Shown: positions 27,174 to 35,747 of the stretch, in pieces | Layout of the letters: the number at the start of each line of letters is the position of its first letter | Position numbering within the stretch: the stretch's first letter is position 1 | DNA from: Bin90 sp965214635 | Lineage (GTDB): Bacteria > Chloroflexota > Dehalococcoidia > Lucifugimonadales > JADFKI01 | Reading direction: 5' to 3' | DNA length: 64,000 nt | Assembly: GCA_965214635.1 (NCBI GenBank) | Contig: OZ243964.1 | Span: 1,054,001-1,118,000 of the forward strand | Position numbers and translations under genes: made by a program | Notes under the pieces: model-generated | The model's input: only the letters and a program-made list of their open reading frames with translations | Told to the model about the DNA's origin: nothing | Database searches by the model: none

Positions 27174-28547
27174 TTATGCGTTCTTGCTTTCATCATTTCC
27201 GTTGCTGTCGGGTGCGACTTGCTCGGGTGGTTCGGCGGATGCGTCGGGGGCATCGGCTGTGGGTGAGTCGTACACCTCGCCCTTGGCGATGGCAGATAGG
27301 TGTTCCATTGTCTTTTCAAAATGCAGCGATTGGCGAAGTTGGTTGCGAATATCGTCAATGTTCAGTTCGGGATTGCCGGCTTGTTTCATTCTATCGACTA
27401 CGGCTTGTAATCTTTCTTCTTCCACATCTTCGTCGGTAACTTGGATGCCCTCGGCTTCACTGAATTCATTGAGGGTAACTTGGACTTTGACACGGTGCTC
27501 TGCCTCTTCACGGAGTTCTTCGCGCATACTGTCGATGTCTACCCCGTTCGCCATCATATAGTCTTCTATGCGGATGTTGTATTGGGCGAGCATTTGCGCC
27601 TGCTGGTCAAACATAAAGTCTATTTGGCTCTCGACGACGATGGGGGCGACCTGCGTAGATGCGCCGTCTAGCAGGCTTTCGACGGCTGCTCCGCGAATCT
27701 CTTCTTCGGCTGCTCTGTCTGCCTCTGCCTGTAGTTCGGTGGTAACCTGTTCGCGCAGGGCGTCGAGAGAGTCGTAGCCTTCACCGATGGTCTTGGCGAA
27801 TTCATCGTCCAGCTCGGGCATAATGCGCTCTTTGACTTCGCTGACGGTAACGCTGATATGCACGGTTTCGCCGGCGATGGTGGTGTTGTCGAAGTCTTCT
27901 GGGATGGTTAGAGTGAAGTCTTTGGGAGTGCCGATTTCCATTCCGACGAGTTCTTGAGCGAAGCCGGGGAAGGGTCGCTCGGCGTCTTCGACCACGGGAT
28001 AGGGAATATCGGTTTCGTCCATCACGGAGCTGCCGTTGACGGTGCCGGCGGCGGTTATCGTCGCCACATCGTCGAGCTGGACGGCGCGCTCCACAGGCTC
28101 CAATGAAGACACGCTCGCGCGCAGGCCTTGCAGGCGCTGCTCGACGTCCTCGTCGGTAACTTCGGCGGGTTCGAACTGGATGCGTATGGATTTGTAATCG
28201 CCAAGCGTTACTTCTGGGGGGAGTGGGACGGTTACAGAGAGTGTTAGTGGGTCTGAGGAGACAAGTTCCACAGTGGGCGTGCCACCGGTTTCTATCTCTT
28301 GGGCTTCCACTGCCTTGTCCGCAAGCTCGGGGAGCATGGTGTCCAGCACTTCGCCTAGCAGGGCAGAGCGCCCATAGCGCTGCAGGATGATGTGGCGCGG
28401 CGCTCTGCCTCTGCGAAAGCCCGGATGCGCCACATTTGGGCGCACCTTGCGAATGGCGATGTCCACATACGGCGCTGTGTCTTCGTCTTCCAGTTCCACC
28501 TGTAAAACCGTCTGTCGGCCCACAATTTCCTCTTGTGTTATATGCAC
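27174..28547 (-). CDS. tig: Trigger factor
   Basis: 457 residues. The N-terminal ribosome-binding domain has the expected signature segment GFRRGRAPRHIIL, followed by a PPIase (FKBP) domain around residues 155-240 and a helical C-terminal chaperone domain. The tail is acidic and disordered. GTG start at 28547 with GGGAG 7 nt upstream. Trigger factor binds nascent chains at the ribosome exit; co-transcription with clpP-clpX links folding and degradation. Confidence 0.95.
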   Translation of the reverse strand: MHITQEEIVGRQTVLQVELEDEDTAPYVDIAIRKVRPNVAHPGFRRGRAPRHIILQRYGRSALLGEVLDTMLPELADKAVEAQEIETGGTPTVELVSSDPLTLSVTVPLPPEVTLGDYKSIRIQFEPAEVTDEDVEQRLQGLRASVSSLEPVERAVQLDDVATITAAGTVNGSSVMDETDIPYPVVEDAERPFPGFAQELVGMEIGTPKDFTLTIPEDFDNTTIAGETVHISVTVSEVKERIMPELDDEFAKTIGEGYDSLDALREQVTTELQAEADRAAEEEIRGAAVESLLDGASTQVAPIVVESQIDFMFDQQAQMLAQYNIRIEDYMMANGVDIDSMREELREEAEHRVKVQVTLNEFSEAEGIQVTDEDVEEERLQAVVDRMKQAGNPELNIDDIRNQLRQSLHFEKTMEHLSAIAKGEVYDSPTADAPDASAEPPEQVAPDSNGNDESKNA

Positions 28548-28584
28548 AGAAGTCTCCCGAAAAACATTTGGCTCGCTGATATTT

Positions 28585-28613
28585 ATTATAGCATGTGCGG
28601 CACATGATATAAA
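28585..28613 (-). promoter_or_regulatory. tig-clpP-clpX promoter with a palindrome in the spacer
   Basis: On the minus strand TATAAT at 28585-28590 is a perfect -10. The -35 position (28608-28613, TTTATA) is weak. Exactly between them lies CATGTGC-G-GCACATG (28592-28606), a perfect 7-bp inverted repeat. A protein bound there would overlap RNA polymerase, so this is a candidate operator for stress control. Confidence 0.5.
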
Positions 28614-28773
28614 ATAAGTGCATATACTGCCTTTTATGCGGTCTAAGATCGCCGCATTGGTGATGTTGACACGCCCTTAATTATTATTTAGGATTTGGGT
28701 AACATAGAGTATATTGCCGTGAGTGCGGTTGCGGTGTGCAATTTCTGAGCAGCGGGTAGCAGGAGTTGCTGAT

Positions 28774-29169
28774 ATGGCTGATAAGTATCAGAAGGAAATA
28801 GAGGACATTCTGAGGCAGGCGGAGGCTGATGCGCCAATGCCGCGCGCAAAGCAGCAGAGCCTGCCTAGCCTCGTGCGGCAGTATGTGCGGCAGACGCTGA
28901 CCGCCAGCAGATGGTCTATGTCCGCAGGGCGGCTGATGCTGGCGGCGGGCGCAATACTGCTGGCAGCGCTGGTGCTGCGGTTCATGCTCCCAGCAGCATC
29001 TGCGCCGCTAATGTGGATAGCGCTAATCGTGTTCATCGTGGCGTATGCGATGTTCTTCGTCCGCCCACCGAAGCGTACAGAGCGCAGGATGTGGCGCGGA
29101 CAATATATCGATGACGAGCAATCGGGCGGGTCGTGGCTGAACAGGCTGAAGCGGCGGTTTCGTAAGTGA
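28774..29169 (+). CDS. Small two-helix membrane protein, unknown
   Basis: 131 residues from the ATG at 28774 (AGGAG 9 nt upstream). A charged N-terminal region (KYQKEIEDILRQAEADAP) precedes two hydrophobic helices (LMLAAGAILLAALVLRFML and MWIALIVFIVAYAMFFV). A basic cytoplasmic-type tail (RLKRRFRK) ends it. No family recognised. It is transcribed divergently from tig. Confidence 0.65.
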   Translation: MADKYQKEIEDILRQAEADAPMPRAKQQSLPSLVRQYVRQTLTASRWSMSAGRLMLAAGAILLAALVLRFMLPAASAPLMWIALIVFIVAYAMFFVRPPKRTERRMWRGQYIDDEQSGGSWLNRLKRRFRK

Positions 29170-29293
29170 TTACGCCCTCATTCGCAGCCATCTAACAGTC
29201 ACATTGCGGACATTGAGAGCACAGCCGCAAGGCGCACGAAGCAGATAGTCGCTGCTAATCGTGCTCGGCGAACCGACGCATTGAGATACAGAA

Positions 29294-29317
29294 CGACCCC
29301 GCTAGATGGCGGGGTCG
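29294..29317. terminator. Terminator-like hairpin between convergent genes
   Basis: CGACCCCGC and GCGGGGTCG form a 9-bp stem with a 6-nt loop between the rightward small membrane protein and the leftward sulfite reductase gene. No long T-run flanks it, so efficiency is uncertain; it could serve both strands. Confidence 0.5.
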
Positions 29318-29402
29318 CTTGCGTTGACGGCTTACTGCCGCCGCCGATTGCTGCTGCATCCGCATATGATGCGAAAGCGCAACAACCGGCTGACGCGCCC
29401 AG

Positions 29403-31163
29403 CTAAACGGCGCACTCTCCTTCGCCGCGCTCAAGCACATACTTGACCGTCTTGTCCCAGTCGATGTACTGCTCCAGTGTTTCGCGGTTGAGTTCCGGAA
29501 GTTCCTTAAACTCACCCATGAGCGCCTCGAAGTGTGGCGTTCCCACGCGCAGCACATAGTCTTTGAACTGCTCGCCGTCGTTGCGCCCGGCTTGATAGTC
29601 GGAGACGACCTTCTTGATGGCTTCTGGGGCGCGCTTGGCGGGAATCTTAGCCTTGACGCGCTGTCCAAAGCGCGGGTCGTTTGCGGAGTAGCTCCCGCCG
29701 AGGAAGAGTTCGTATGCGGGGACTTGTCCGCCGGGGGCGCGCGCCGCTGCGCCGTGGAAGCCAATGTCTGCTATGTGATGCTGGCCGCAGCCGTTGGGGC
29801 AACCGCTCATCTTCACATGCATTTGGCGCACAAGCGGGTCGGACTTGTCTAGCGCGTCTACAGCTTGGGTAAGGGCGCGCCCAAGCCCCATAGAAGAGGT
29901 GATGCCGAGTTTGCAGCTGTCGGTGCCGGGGCAGGATACGATGTCGGTGATTTCGTGTGCGCCCGCTCCGCCGAAGCCAATGTCTTCGAGCCGCTGCCAA
30001 AGTTCGTAGAGTGCGCCCTGCGGGACCCAGCGGAATGTGAGGTTCTGCTGGTGTGTGATGCGCGCCCGACCGCCCGCGTACTGGCGTGAGAGCGCCGCAA
30101 GCCGATGGAACTGCTCGGCGTTGATGTCGCCAAGCGGCAACCGCACGGTTACGGCGTTGTAGCCGTCCTGTCGCTGCGCCTGCACATTGCTAGCAAGCCA
30201 GTGATCGAACTCTGGCTCATTGCCAAATGCGGCGTAACTACCATTGAGCGGCGGGGCGTCTTTGGACTCGTCCTCTATGAACAGAAGGTCGGAGGGGTCG
30301 AACGAGCGCTGCGCCCAAGACTGCTGTACCTCTTCCTCGATCTGCTGGCGAAACTCATCGATGCCGATGCGGTCTATGTAGAACTTGATGCGCGCCTTCA
30401 TACGGCTGCGGCGGAGTTCGTTGGTGCGGTGGAATATGCGGAGCAGCGCCTCTGTAACCTTGAGGTATTCCTCGGCGGGGATGAACTCGTATAGCGTGGG
30501 GGCGATGCGTGGCATGATGGATGTGCCGCCGCCCACGACCATCTTGAAGCCTTTCCTGCCGTCTTGGACGCGCGGGATGAAGCCCACATCGTGGATGGGG
30601 GTGATGGCGCAGTCGTTGTCGCAACCGCTGAATGCGGACTTTACCTTGCGTGGGAGAGACTGGCTGAACGGGTGGCGGACGAAGTATCGCGCGTATGCAG
30701 CGGCGTACGGGGTAACATCGAAGGGTTCATTGGCGCACACGCCTGCGACAGCGCAGCCGGTTACATTGCGAACGGTGTTGCCGCACGCCTCGCGGGTGCT
30801 AAGCCCCACATCGCCTATGAGCCGCATGATGGCGGGGGCATCCTCTATCTTGATGTGGTGGAACTGGAAGTTCTCGCGCGTGGTGACATGGCCCTTTCGC
30901 AGGGGGGCGTAGTTTGCGGCGAGTTCGCCTAGTGCGTCTAGCTGGTCGGCGCTGACGCCGCCGAACGGGCACTTGATGCGAAACATGTGGACATCGGGCT
31001 GGCGCTGTCCGTACACGCCTTGCCGCAGCCGGAACGCCATGAAGTCGTTGACCGACCATTCGCCCGCCCGAAAGCGTGCCACTTGTGTTTCAAAGTCGTC
31101 TATCTCCTCGGGAAGTATCTCTATTACGCTCTGCGTGCGAGGCTTCCATTCGGTCTGGGTCAT
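29403..31163 (-). CDS. Sirohaem-dependent nitrite/sulfite reductase
   Basis: 586 residues from the ATG at 31163, preceded by GGGAGGG; the longer open frame runs through a terminator structure and is not the start. Two ferredoxin-like half-domains and two sirohaem/4Fe-4S domains are present. The cluster ligands appear as CPGTDSC and GCPNGCGQH (Cys-x5-Cys ... Cys-x3-Cys). Members reduce sulfite to sulfide or nitrite to ammonia with ferredoxin; sequence alone does not separate the two here. The upstream leader is highly structured. Confidence 0.92.
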   Translation of the reverse strand: MTQTEWKPRTQSVIEILPEEIDDFETQVARFRAGEWSVNDFMAFRLRQGVYGQRQPDVHMFRIKCPFGGVSADQLDALGELAANYAPLRKGHVTTRENFQFHHIKIEDAPAIMRLIGDVGLSTREACGNTVRNVTGCAVAGVCANEPFDVTPYAAAYARYFVRHPFSQSLPRKVKSAFSGCDNDCAITPIHDVGFIPRVQDGRKGFKMVVGGGTSIMPRIAPTLYEFIPAEEYLKVTEALLRIFHRTNELRRSRMKARIKFYIDRIGIDEFRQQIEEEVQQSWAQRSFDPSDLLFIEDESKDAPPLNGSYAAFGNEPEFDHWLASNVQAQRQDGYNAVTVRLPLGDINAEQFHRLAALSRQYAGGRARITHQQNLTFRWVPQGALYELWQRLEDIGFGGAGAHEITDIVSCPGTDSCKLGITSSMGLGRALTQAVDALDKSDPLVRQMHVKMSGCPNGCGQHHIADIGFHGAAARAPGGQVPAYELFLGGSYSANDPRFGQRVKAKIPAKRAPEAIKKVVSDYQAGRNDGEQFKDYVLRVGTPHFEALMGEFKELPELNRETLEQYIDWDKTVKYVLERGEGECAV

Positions 31164-31302
31164 TCGGTGTCCCTCCCTGTTAAGCGGCTGGAGTTGGCAA
31201 TGGGTTTGCTGGTTGTCAGTCGGGTGATTCGCAGGCAGCGTATCCTCTGTAAAGATGCGCCGAAAGTTCGCTGCCTCGCTGTGCGAATTACGCCTTAAAC
31301 GC

Positions 31303-31400
31303 AAAAAAACCCGCCCTGTGCAGTGTGGACGAGCGGGTAGATGCCGTTAGAGGCAAAGCCTGACTGCACCGCCCCTAGCGGCGGCTCATACAGGCGCAGG
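31303..31400 (-). promoter_or_regulatory. Structured leader with intrinsic terminator upstream of the sirohaem reductase
   Basis: Read leftward: a CCGCC/GGCGG hairpin (about 31380-31395), an AGGC-AAA-GCCT mini-hairpin on the plus strand at 31351-31361, then CCCGC ... GCGGG (31337-31310) followed by seven T residues (31309-31303). GTGCAGT inside the terminator loop (plus strand 31318-31324) is complementary to ACTGCAC upstream (31363-31369). An alternative pairing could therefore open the terminator. It ends 140 nt before the reductase ATG. It could be an attenuator, a riboswitch or an independent small RNA; it matches no riboswitch consensus I know. Confidence 0.55.
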
Positions 31401-31662
31401 CGTTGCTGAATGCATTCCTATACATGATGCTATCAAATGTAACAAGCAGCGGCAGGGTTGTCAACTTTTGGAGGCTGTCGAGGCGAACATGGTTTTCCGC
31501 AAAGAAATGCTAGCCGCACCCAATTGCCCGAGCCGGATTAGACCCCATGTGGGTTTTGGGCGAATGCGCCTACACGCCCAAAACCCACTGGCGCACTGCG
31601 CTTCCGGCATAGTGCCGGTAGTGCTGGTGCGCAGACGAATGCGTCCATTCGCCCCAAAACCC
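31401..31662. repeat. Intergenic region with nested inverted repeats
   Basis: A perfect 14-bp inverted repeat (GTGGGTTTTGGGCG at 31549-31562, complement at 31575-31588, 12-nt loop) is followed by a third related copy (CATTCGCCCC then AAAACCC, ~31648-31664) that can pair with the first. The arrangement lies directly after the stop of the leftward SDR gene, so it may terminate that transcript. No gene seen. Confidence 0.6.
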
Positions 31663-32535
31663 CTACTGGTGTACCGCGCCTCCGACGCCGCCGCCCGTGG
31701 CTATCGCCTCGCCGGTGATGGACCCCGCCTTGGGCGATGCGATGAACGCCACCACATACGCCACTTCCTGTGCGTCGATGATGCGGCGCACAGCGATGCC
31801 TGCAGCTGCACGCTCCTCTACCTCGCTCAGCGTGATGCCCTCTTGCGCTGCCTGCTCCTCATACATCGGCTTGGAGCGCTCAGTGCGCGTGGTGCCCGGG
31901 TGGACAGTGTTCACCGTAACGCCGAACTGCCCCAACTCAGATGAGAGTGTCTTCGTCATATGCACCACGGACAGGTTTCGCAGCCCGCTGTATGTGCCAG
32001 AATTACGCGCGGCAAGCCCGCCGATGTTGATGATGCGGCCCCATCCTGCCGCCTGCATTCCGGGCGCAGCCGCCTTGGCGCAACGCAGATAGCCCACGAC
32101 CTTCGTGTTGATGTCGGCAAGCAGGTCGTCAGTGTCGGCATGCGCCAGCCCGCCGCCGACCAGCCCGCCCGGCGCTGCAGCGTTGTTCACGAGTATGTCT
32201 ATGCCGCCCAGCTGACTCTTGGCAATATCCACTAGGTTCACGACCGACTCGTCGCTCGTGGTGTCGGCTTGCACTGCCACAAGCTGGCGACCGACATCCG
32301 TTAGGTCGTATCTACGCGCGACACGGCCGGGACCGAAAGCCCTTGCGCTCACCGGATTGACGCCCATCGCAGATGCCACATCGCGCGCCGCCCCGTCTAG
32401 CTCGTCTATATTGCGCGATGCGATGGCGATGTCCACGCCTTCTTTTGCAAGCTCCAACGCAATCGCCTTGCCGATGCCTCGGCTGCCGCCCGTTATCAGC
32501 GCCCTCTTACCGCTCAATTCCAAGTCCATCGCCAT
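31663..32535 (-). CDS. SDR family NAD(P)-dependent oxidoreductase
   Basis: 290 residues. The Rossmann motif is GGSRGIGKA and the family NNAA motif is ILVNNAAAPGG. The catalytic region reads NSGTYSGLRNLSV: the Tyr is present, but the normal YxxxK Lys is replaced by Arg. Relatives are 3-oxoacyl-ACP reductase-like, and substrate is unknown. The basic loop GPGRVARRYDL after residue 65 is an insertion compared with typical SDRs. The Lys-to-Arg change may lower or alter activity. Confidence 0.88.
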   Translation of the reverse strand: MAMDLELSGKRALITGGSRGIGKAIALELAKEGVDIAIASRNIDELDGAARDVASAMGVNPVSARAFGPGRVARRYDLTDVGRQLVAVQADTTSDESVVNLVDIAKSQLGGIDILVNNAAAPGGLVGGGLAHADTDDLLADINTKVVGYLRCAKAAAPGMQAAGWGRIINIGGLAARNSGTYSGLRNLSVVHMTKTLSSELGQFGVTVNTVHPGTTRTERSKPMYEEQAAQEGITLSEVEERAAAGIAVRRIIDAQEVAYVVAFIASPKAGSITGEAIATGGGVGGAVHQ

Positions 32536-32843
32536 CTCCTTGCAACTATAAGTGCAACCATAAAAGTCGGTCGTCAGTGCGTGAAACAGTCAGATACGCA
32601 TCCAAAGACGCCCCAATCATACCACAAGGCGCTTATCAATCCCGCCGCATGGCGCTCGGTCGGTATATCAGTGCTAGCCATCGGTCATTCGCTGCTGCTT
32701 GAGAATACTCCCTTCCGTCATTCATTGCAAAATATCCAAATAACGATATAATTCGCAATGCCCATCGATACGCCGCTGACCGATACGCTGACCATCATCG
32801 CCGCATTCGGCGCACCGCACACACAATATACAAGGAGGGGCAT
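32536..32843. other. Divergent intergenic region
   Basis: About 300 bases between the leftward SDR and the rightward esterase genes. AAGGAGGGG just before 32844 is the ribosome-binding site of the esterase. I see no other feature; short open frames here look random. Confidence 0.4.
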
Positions 32844-33758
32844 ATGCCAAGCGCAGAGTTTCAAGAGCTGCTAGAAATGTTCGCACAGCAGGCGCAGGAA
32901 AGCGCAGGCAAGGCGCCCTCTATCCAAGAGCGGCGCGAGGGCATCGCCAAGCGCGGTGCGCAGTTCCAAAATCTGGACGGCATCACCACGCAGCCTGTGG
33001 ATGCCGACGGCGTTCCCGCCGAGTGGGTAACGGCGTCCAACGCCGACGGCGGGCGCACGATGCTATACCTGCACGGCGGCGGCTATGTGGTCGGCGGCAT
33101 CGAGAGCCATCGCGGGATGGCTGCGAACCTGTCCCGTTCCAGCGGCTGCCGTGTGCTGCTCATCGACTACCGCCTCGCGCCCGAGCATCCGCATCCCGCA
33201 CAGGTGCAAGACGCTCACACCGCATATCGCTGGCTGCTCGCCAATGGCGCAGACCCGAACTCCCTGTTCGTGGCGGGCGATTCGGCAGGCGGCGGGCTGA
33301 CCGTGGCAACCCTGCTATCGGCGCGCGACAACGGCGACCCGATGCCCGCAGGCGGCATCTGCATATCGCCTTGGGTGGACATGGAGGGCATAGGCGACTC
33401 CATGACCAGCAAGGCGGGCGTGGACCCGATGGTGTCCAAGGACGGGCTGCTGGACATGGCATCGCTGTTCCTTGCCAGCGCGGACCCGCGCGACCCGCTT
33501 GCCGCTCCGCTCTATGCTGACCTCACTGGGCTGCCGCCGCTGCTGATTATCGTGGGCACGGCAGAGGTGCTGCTAGACGATGCAACGCGCTTGCACGCAA
33601 GGGCGCAAGCCGCAGGCGTGAACAGCACCCTCGAAGAATGGGACGATATGGTGCACATATGGCCCTGGTTCGCCCCGTTCCTGCCCGAAGGACAGCAGGC
33701 TATCGAGCGCATGGGCGCATTCGTCCAAGACATCTTGGCTGTCCCCCAAAAAGCGTAG
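32844..33758 (+). CDS. Alpha/beta hydrolase, hormone-sensitive-lipase type esterase
   Basis: 304 residues. The oxyanion motif HGGGYVVGG and nucleophile elbow GDSAGGG are diagnostic of the HSL (class IV) esterase/lipase family. A late Asp (LLDDATRL region) and the His in MVHIWPWF complete the triad. It would hydrolyse short or medium acyl esters. Strong ribosome-binding site upstream; single gene. Confidence 0.92.
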   Translation: MPSAEFQELLEMFAQQAQESAGKAPSIQERREGIAKRGAQFQNLDGITTQPVDADGVPAEWVTASNADGGRTMLYLHGGGYVVGGIESHRGMAANLSRSSGCRVLLIDYRLAPEHPHPAQVQDAHTAYRWLLANGADPNSLFVAGDSAGGGLTVATLLSARDNGDPMPAGGICISPWVDMEGIGDSMTSKAGVDPMVSKDGLLDMASLFLASADPRDPLAAPLYADLTGLPPLLIIVGTAEVLLDDATRLHARAQAAGVNSTLEEWDDMVHIWPWFAPFLPEGQQAIERMGAFVQDILAVPQKA

Positions 33759-33795
33759 CATAGCATTTGGCAGGCGCGCGGAATGGAGTGTAATT

Positions 33796-33930
33796 GTGGG
33801 GGTTAAAGAGGTTATGGAAGAAATATCGATTGTAATCGGCGCGTGCATGACTTTTGTGTCCTTCCTTTTCGCGTTATGGCATTTCTTCTACTGGTTAATA
33901 GGCAAGTTTTCGAAAGACAACGACGGCTAA
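33796..33930 (+). CDS. Putative 44-residue single-helix membrane protein
   Basis: A GTG-started frame gives MGVKEVMEE, then an uninterrupted hydrophobic helix (ISIVIGACMTFVSFLFALW, HFFYWLI) and a polar tail GKFSKDNDG before TAA. GGAG lies 9 nt upstream. The hydrophobicity and charge ends look like a real small membrane protein, but no homologue comes to mind and it could be chance. Confidence 0.35.
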   Translation: MGVKEVMEEISIVIGACMTFVSFLFALWHFFYWLIGKFSKDNDG

Positions 33931-33972
33931 AACGCTCATAGATGCGCCTATATAAGGTCGCAGGAGTCTTAT

Positions 33973-35001
33973 GTGAAAATGACAGGCATATCATCGGCGC
34001 GAATCCGCCACGCATCCTATAACGCCGCCCAAGAGCACTACTTCGCCGAGGGCATCGGAGACGGTCTGCCCGTCGTGCCGCCCACAGAGGCTAAGGTGCA
34101 AGCGATGCTGGACTACGCCGGACTTGCCCCGTCCGATGTGGTCGCGGTAGAGGGCGTGCGCGGCATAGATTTCAGCGCCGAAAAGGTGGCTGTCAACGCA
34201 GTTATGGCAGGCTGCAAACCTGAGTACATGCCCGTGGTCATCGCCGCCGTGCAAGCCGTCTCTGAAAGCCCGTTCAACTTCCACGCTAACAGCACATCCA
34301 CCAACGGTGTGGGCATCCTCATCATCGTCAGCGGCCCCATCGCCACCCAACTCGGCATCAACGCATCCACCGGCGCCATGGGGCACGGCTTCCGCGCCAA
34401 CGCCACCATCGGGCGCGCGCTAGGTCTGATAAAAATCAACCTATATGGGTCAGTTCCCCACCTGATGGACAAGAGCACCTTCGGACATCCCGGCAAATAC
34501 TCGTTTTGCTTCGCCGAGCACGATGCCGTAATCCCTTGGGAGCCGCTGCGCGTGGAAAAGGGCTACGGCTACGATGATAGCACCGTAACTGTGTTCGCCG
34601 CCAACTCCCCGATACAGGTCAACACGCAGAACGAGAGCGCACCGGAGGACTTCCTCAGCATCGTGGGCGACGCCAGCGTGGTGCTGGGCGAGCGCCACTC
34701 CGAGTTCGTGGTGGTGCTCAGCCCCGAGCTGATGGGCTACATCCGCAGCGCCGGTTGGAGCAAGCAGCGCATCAAGCGCTTCGTACACGAGCGCGGCACT
34801 CGCACGGGCCGTGAGCTAAACGAAAAACATCGCCGCATCTATCTGTACGGCGGCACAGATTTGGACAAGCGCATTCCCGTAGTGGAAACCGTCGACGAGA
34901 TAACCCTAGTCGGCGCAGGCGGCGACGCCGGCCCATTCGCCTACCTCATCGGCGCATGGGGAGATGTCATATCCATCACCAAGCCAATCCACACCCGATA
35001 G
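33973..35001 (+). CDS. Conserved protein encoded with the UGSC selenoprotein
   Basis: 342 residues, cytosolic, no membrane segment. Recognisable blocks are GDGLPVVPPTEAKVQAML near the start, VNAVMAGCKPEYMPVVIAA, GPIATQLGINASTGAMGHG and FRANATIGRALGL. I know this protein only as a conserved companion of UGSC-motif selenoproteins; no biochemical role is known to me. The conserved Cys in AGCKPEY is a candidate redox partner for the selenocysteine next door. The gene is 76 nt upstream of the selenoprotein gene and probably in one operon. The GTG start at 33973 has AGGAG upstream. Confidence 0.7.
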   Translation: MKMTGISSARIRHASYNAAQEHYFAEGIGDGLPVVPPTEAKVQAMLDYAGLAPSDVVAVEGVRGIDFSAEKVAVNAVMAGCKPEYMPVVIAAVQAVSESPFNFHANSTSTNGVGILIIVSGPIATQLGINASTGAMGHGFRANATIGRALGLIKINLYGSVPHLMDKSTFGHPGKYSFCFAEHDAVIPWEPLRVEKGYGYDDSTVTVFAANSPIQVNTQNESAPEDFLSIVGDASVVLGERHSEFVVVLSPELMGYIRSAGWSKQRIKRFVHERGTRTGRELNEKHRRIYLYGGTDLDKRIPVVETVDEITLVGAGGDAGPFAYLIGAWGDVISITKPIHTR

Positions 35002-35077
35002 CGCTCATCGAAGACGCCCGACAATCCCCCGTTCCTAAATTTTCCCAGACACGCACCAGACACGCAGAGGTGAACTT

Positions 35078-35629
35078 ATGGCAGTGCAGCGCACACCCCA
35101 ATCCGAACTTGTTACCCTTGACCCGCGCAGAACAGCGACCCAAGCGTCCGCCGGCATAGCCGTTCGCCCCGCCACTCTCGACGGCAAGACCATCGGGCTG
35201 CTGTCCAACAACAAGCCCAACTCCGAGCTTCTGTTGCGAAATGTGGCAGAGCTGCTCGGCGAGCAGTACACCCCCGCCGGCGTGGTGGAGGCAAACAAAG
35301 GCTCGCACCGCATCCCTGCGCCCGCCGACATGATAGCCGACCTTGCCGAGCGCTGCGACGCGGTCATCACCGCCTCCGCCGAGTGAGGCAGTTGCACATC
35401 CTGCTGTATGCAGGACGCAGCCACCCTCGAGAAGCTTGGTGTTCCCTGTTCGGTGCTGGTAACGCGCCCATTCAACACACAAGCCCGCGCAATGACCAAC
35501 CTGCTAGGCTTGCCCAACTACCGCTACGCCGTCATCGGTCATCCGATGGGCAGCCTGACTGCCGAGCAGGTGCTTGCGCGGGCGCAAGAGGCGCTGCCGC
35601 AAGTGGCGTCGCAGCTCACGGCGGGGTAG
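35078..35629 (+). CDS. UGSC-motif selenoprotein with in-frame UGA at 35384-35386
   Basis: Translating straight through the TGA gives one 183-residue protein in a single frame. Before the TGA it reads CDAVITASAE and after it GSCTSCCMQD, so TGA falls exactly at the first position of the U-G-S-C motif (residue 103). Downstream homology continues (KLGVPCSVLVTRPF, AVIGHPMGSLTAEQV), which would make no sense for a truncated gene. UGSC proteins are a known (seleno)protein family of uncertain redox function, with Cys replacing Sec in relatives. A stem-loop follows the UGA at the right distance for a bacterial SECIS. It needs SelA/B/C/D encoded elsewhere in the genome. Confidence 0.88.
35384..35417 (+). 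promoter_or_regulatory. UGA(Sec) codon with candidate bacterial SECIS hairpin
   Basis: The UGA codon is at 35384-35386. About 13 nt later TCCTGC, a 5-nt loop TGTAT and GCAGGA form a perfect 6-bp stem (35400-35416). The apical loop has G at its second position and lies about 20 nt from the UGA, within the spacing known for bacterial SECIS elements. Confidence 0.65.
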
Positions 35630-35747
35630 GCACAGCGGCAGATTCAGCCGTTCACATTGACGAATGCGATGTTGTCTGCGCCTGACCCGCGTGAAATTGA
35701 GCGCACAACACAGCCGTGAATGCGCCTATGCGCACTATGGGCAAAAA

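Noticed and set aside
31164..31304. N-terminal extension of the sirohaem reductase open frame
   Set aside because: The frame runs back into the terminator hairpin and lacks a Shine-Dalgarno; the ATG at 31163 has GGGAGGG and begins the conserved domain.
31303..31440. Cobalamin or SAM riboswitch
   Set aside because: Conserved boxes of these riboswitches are not present in the sequence.
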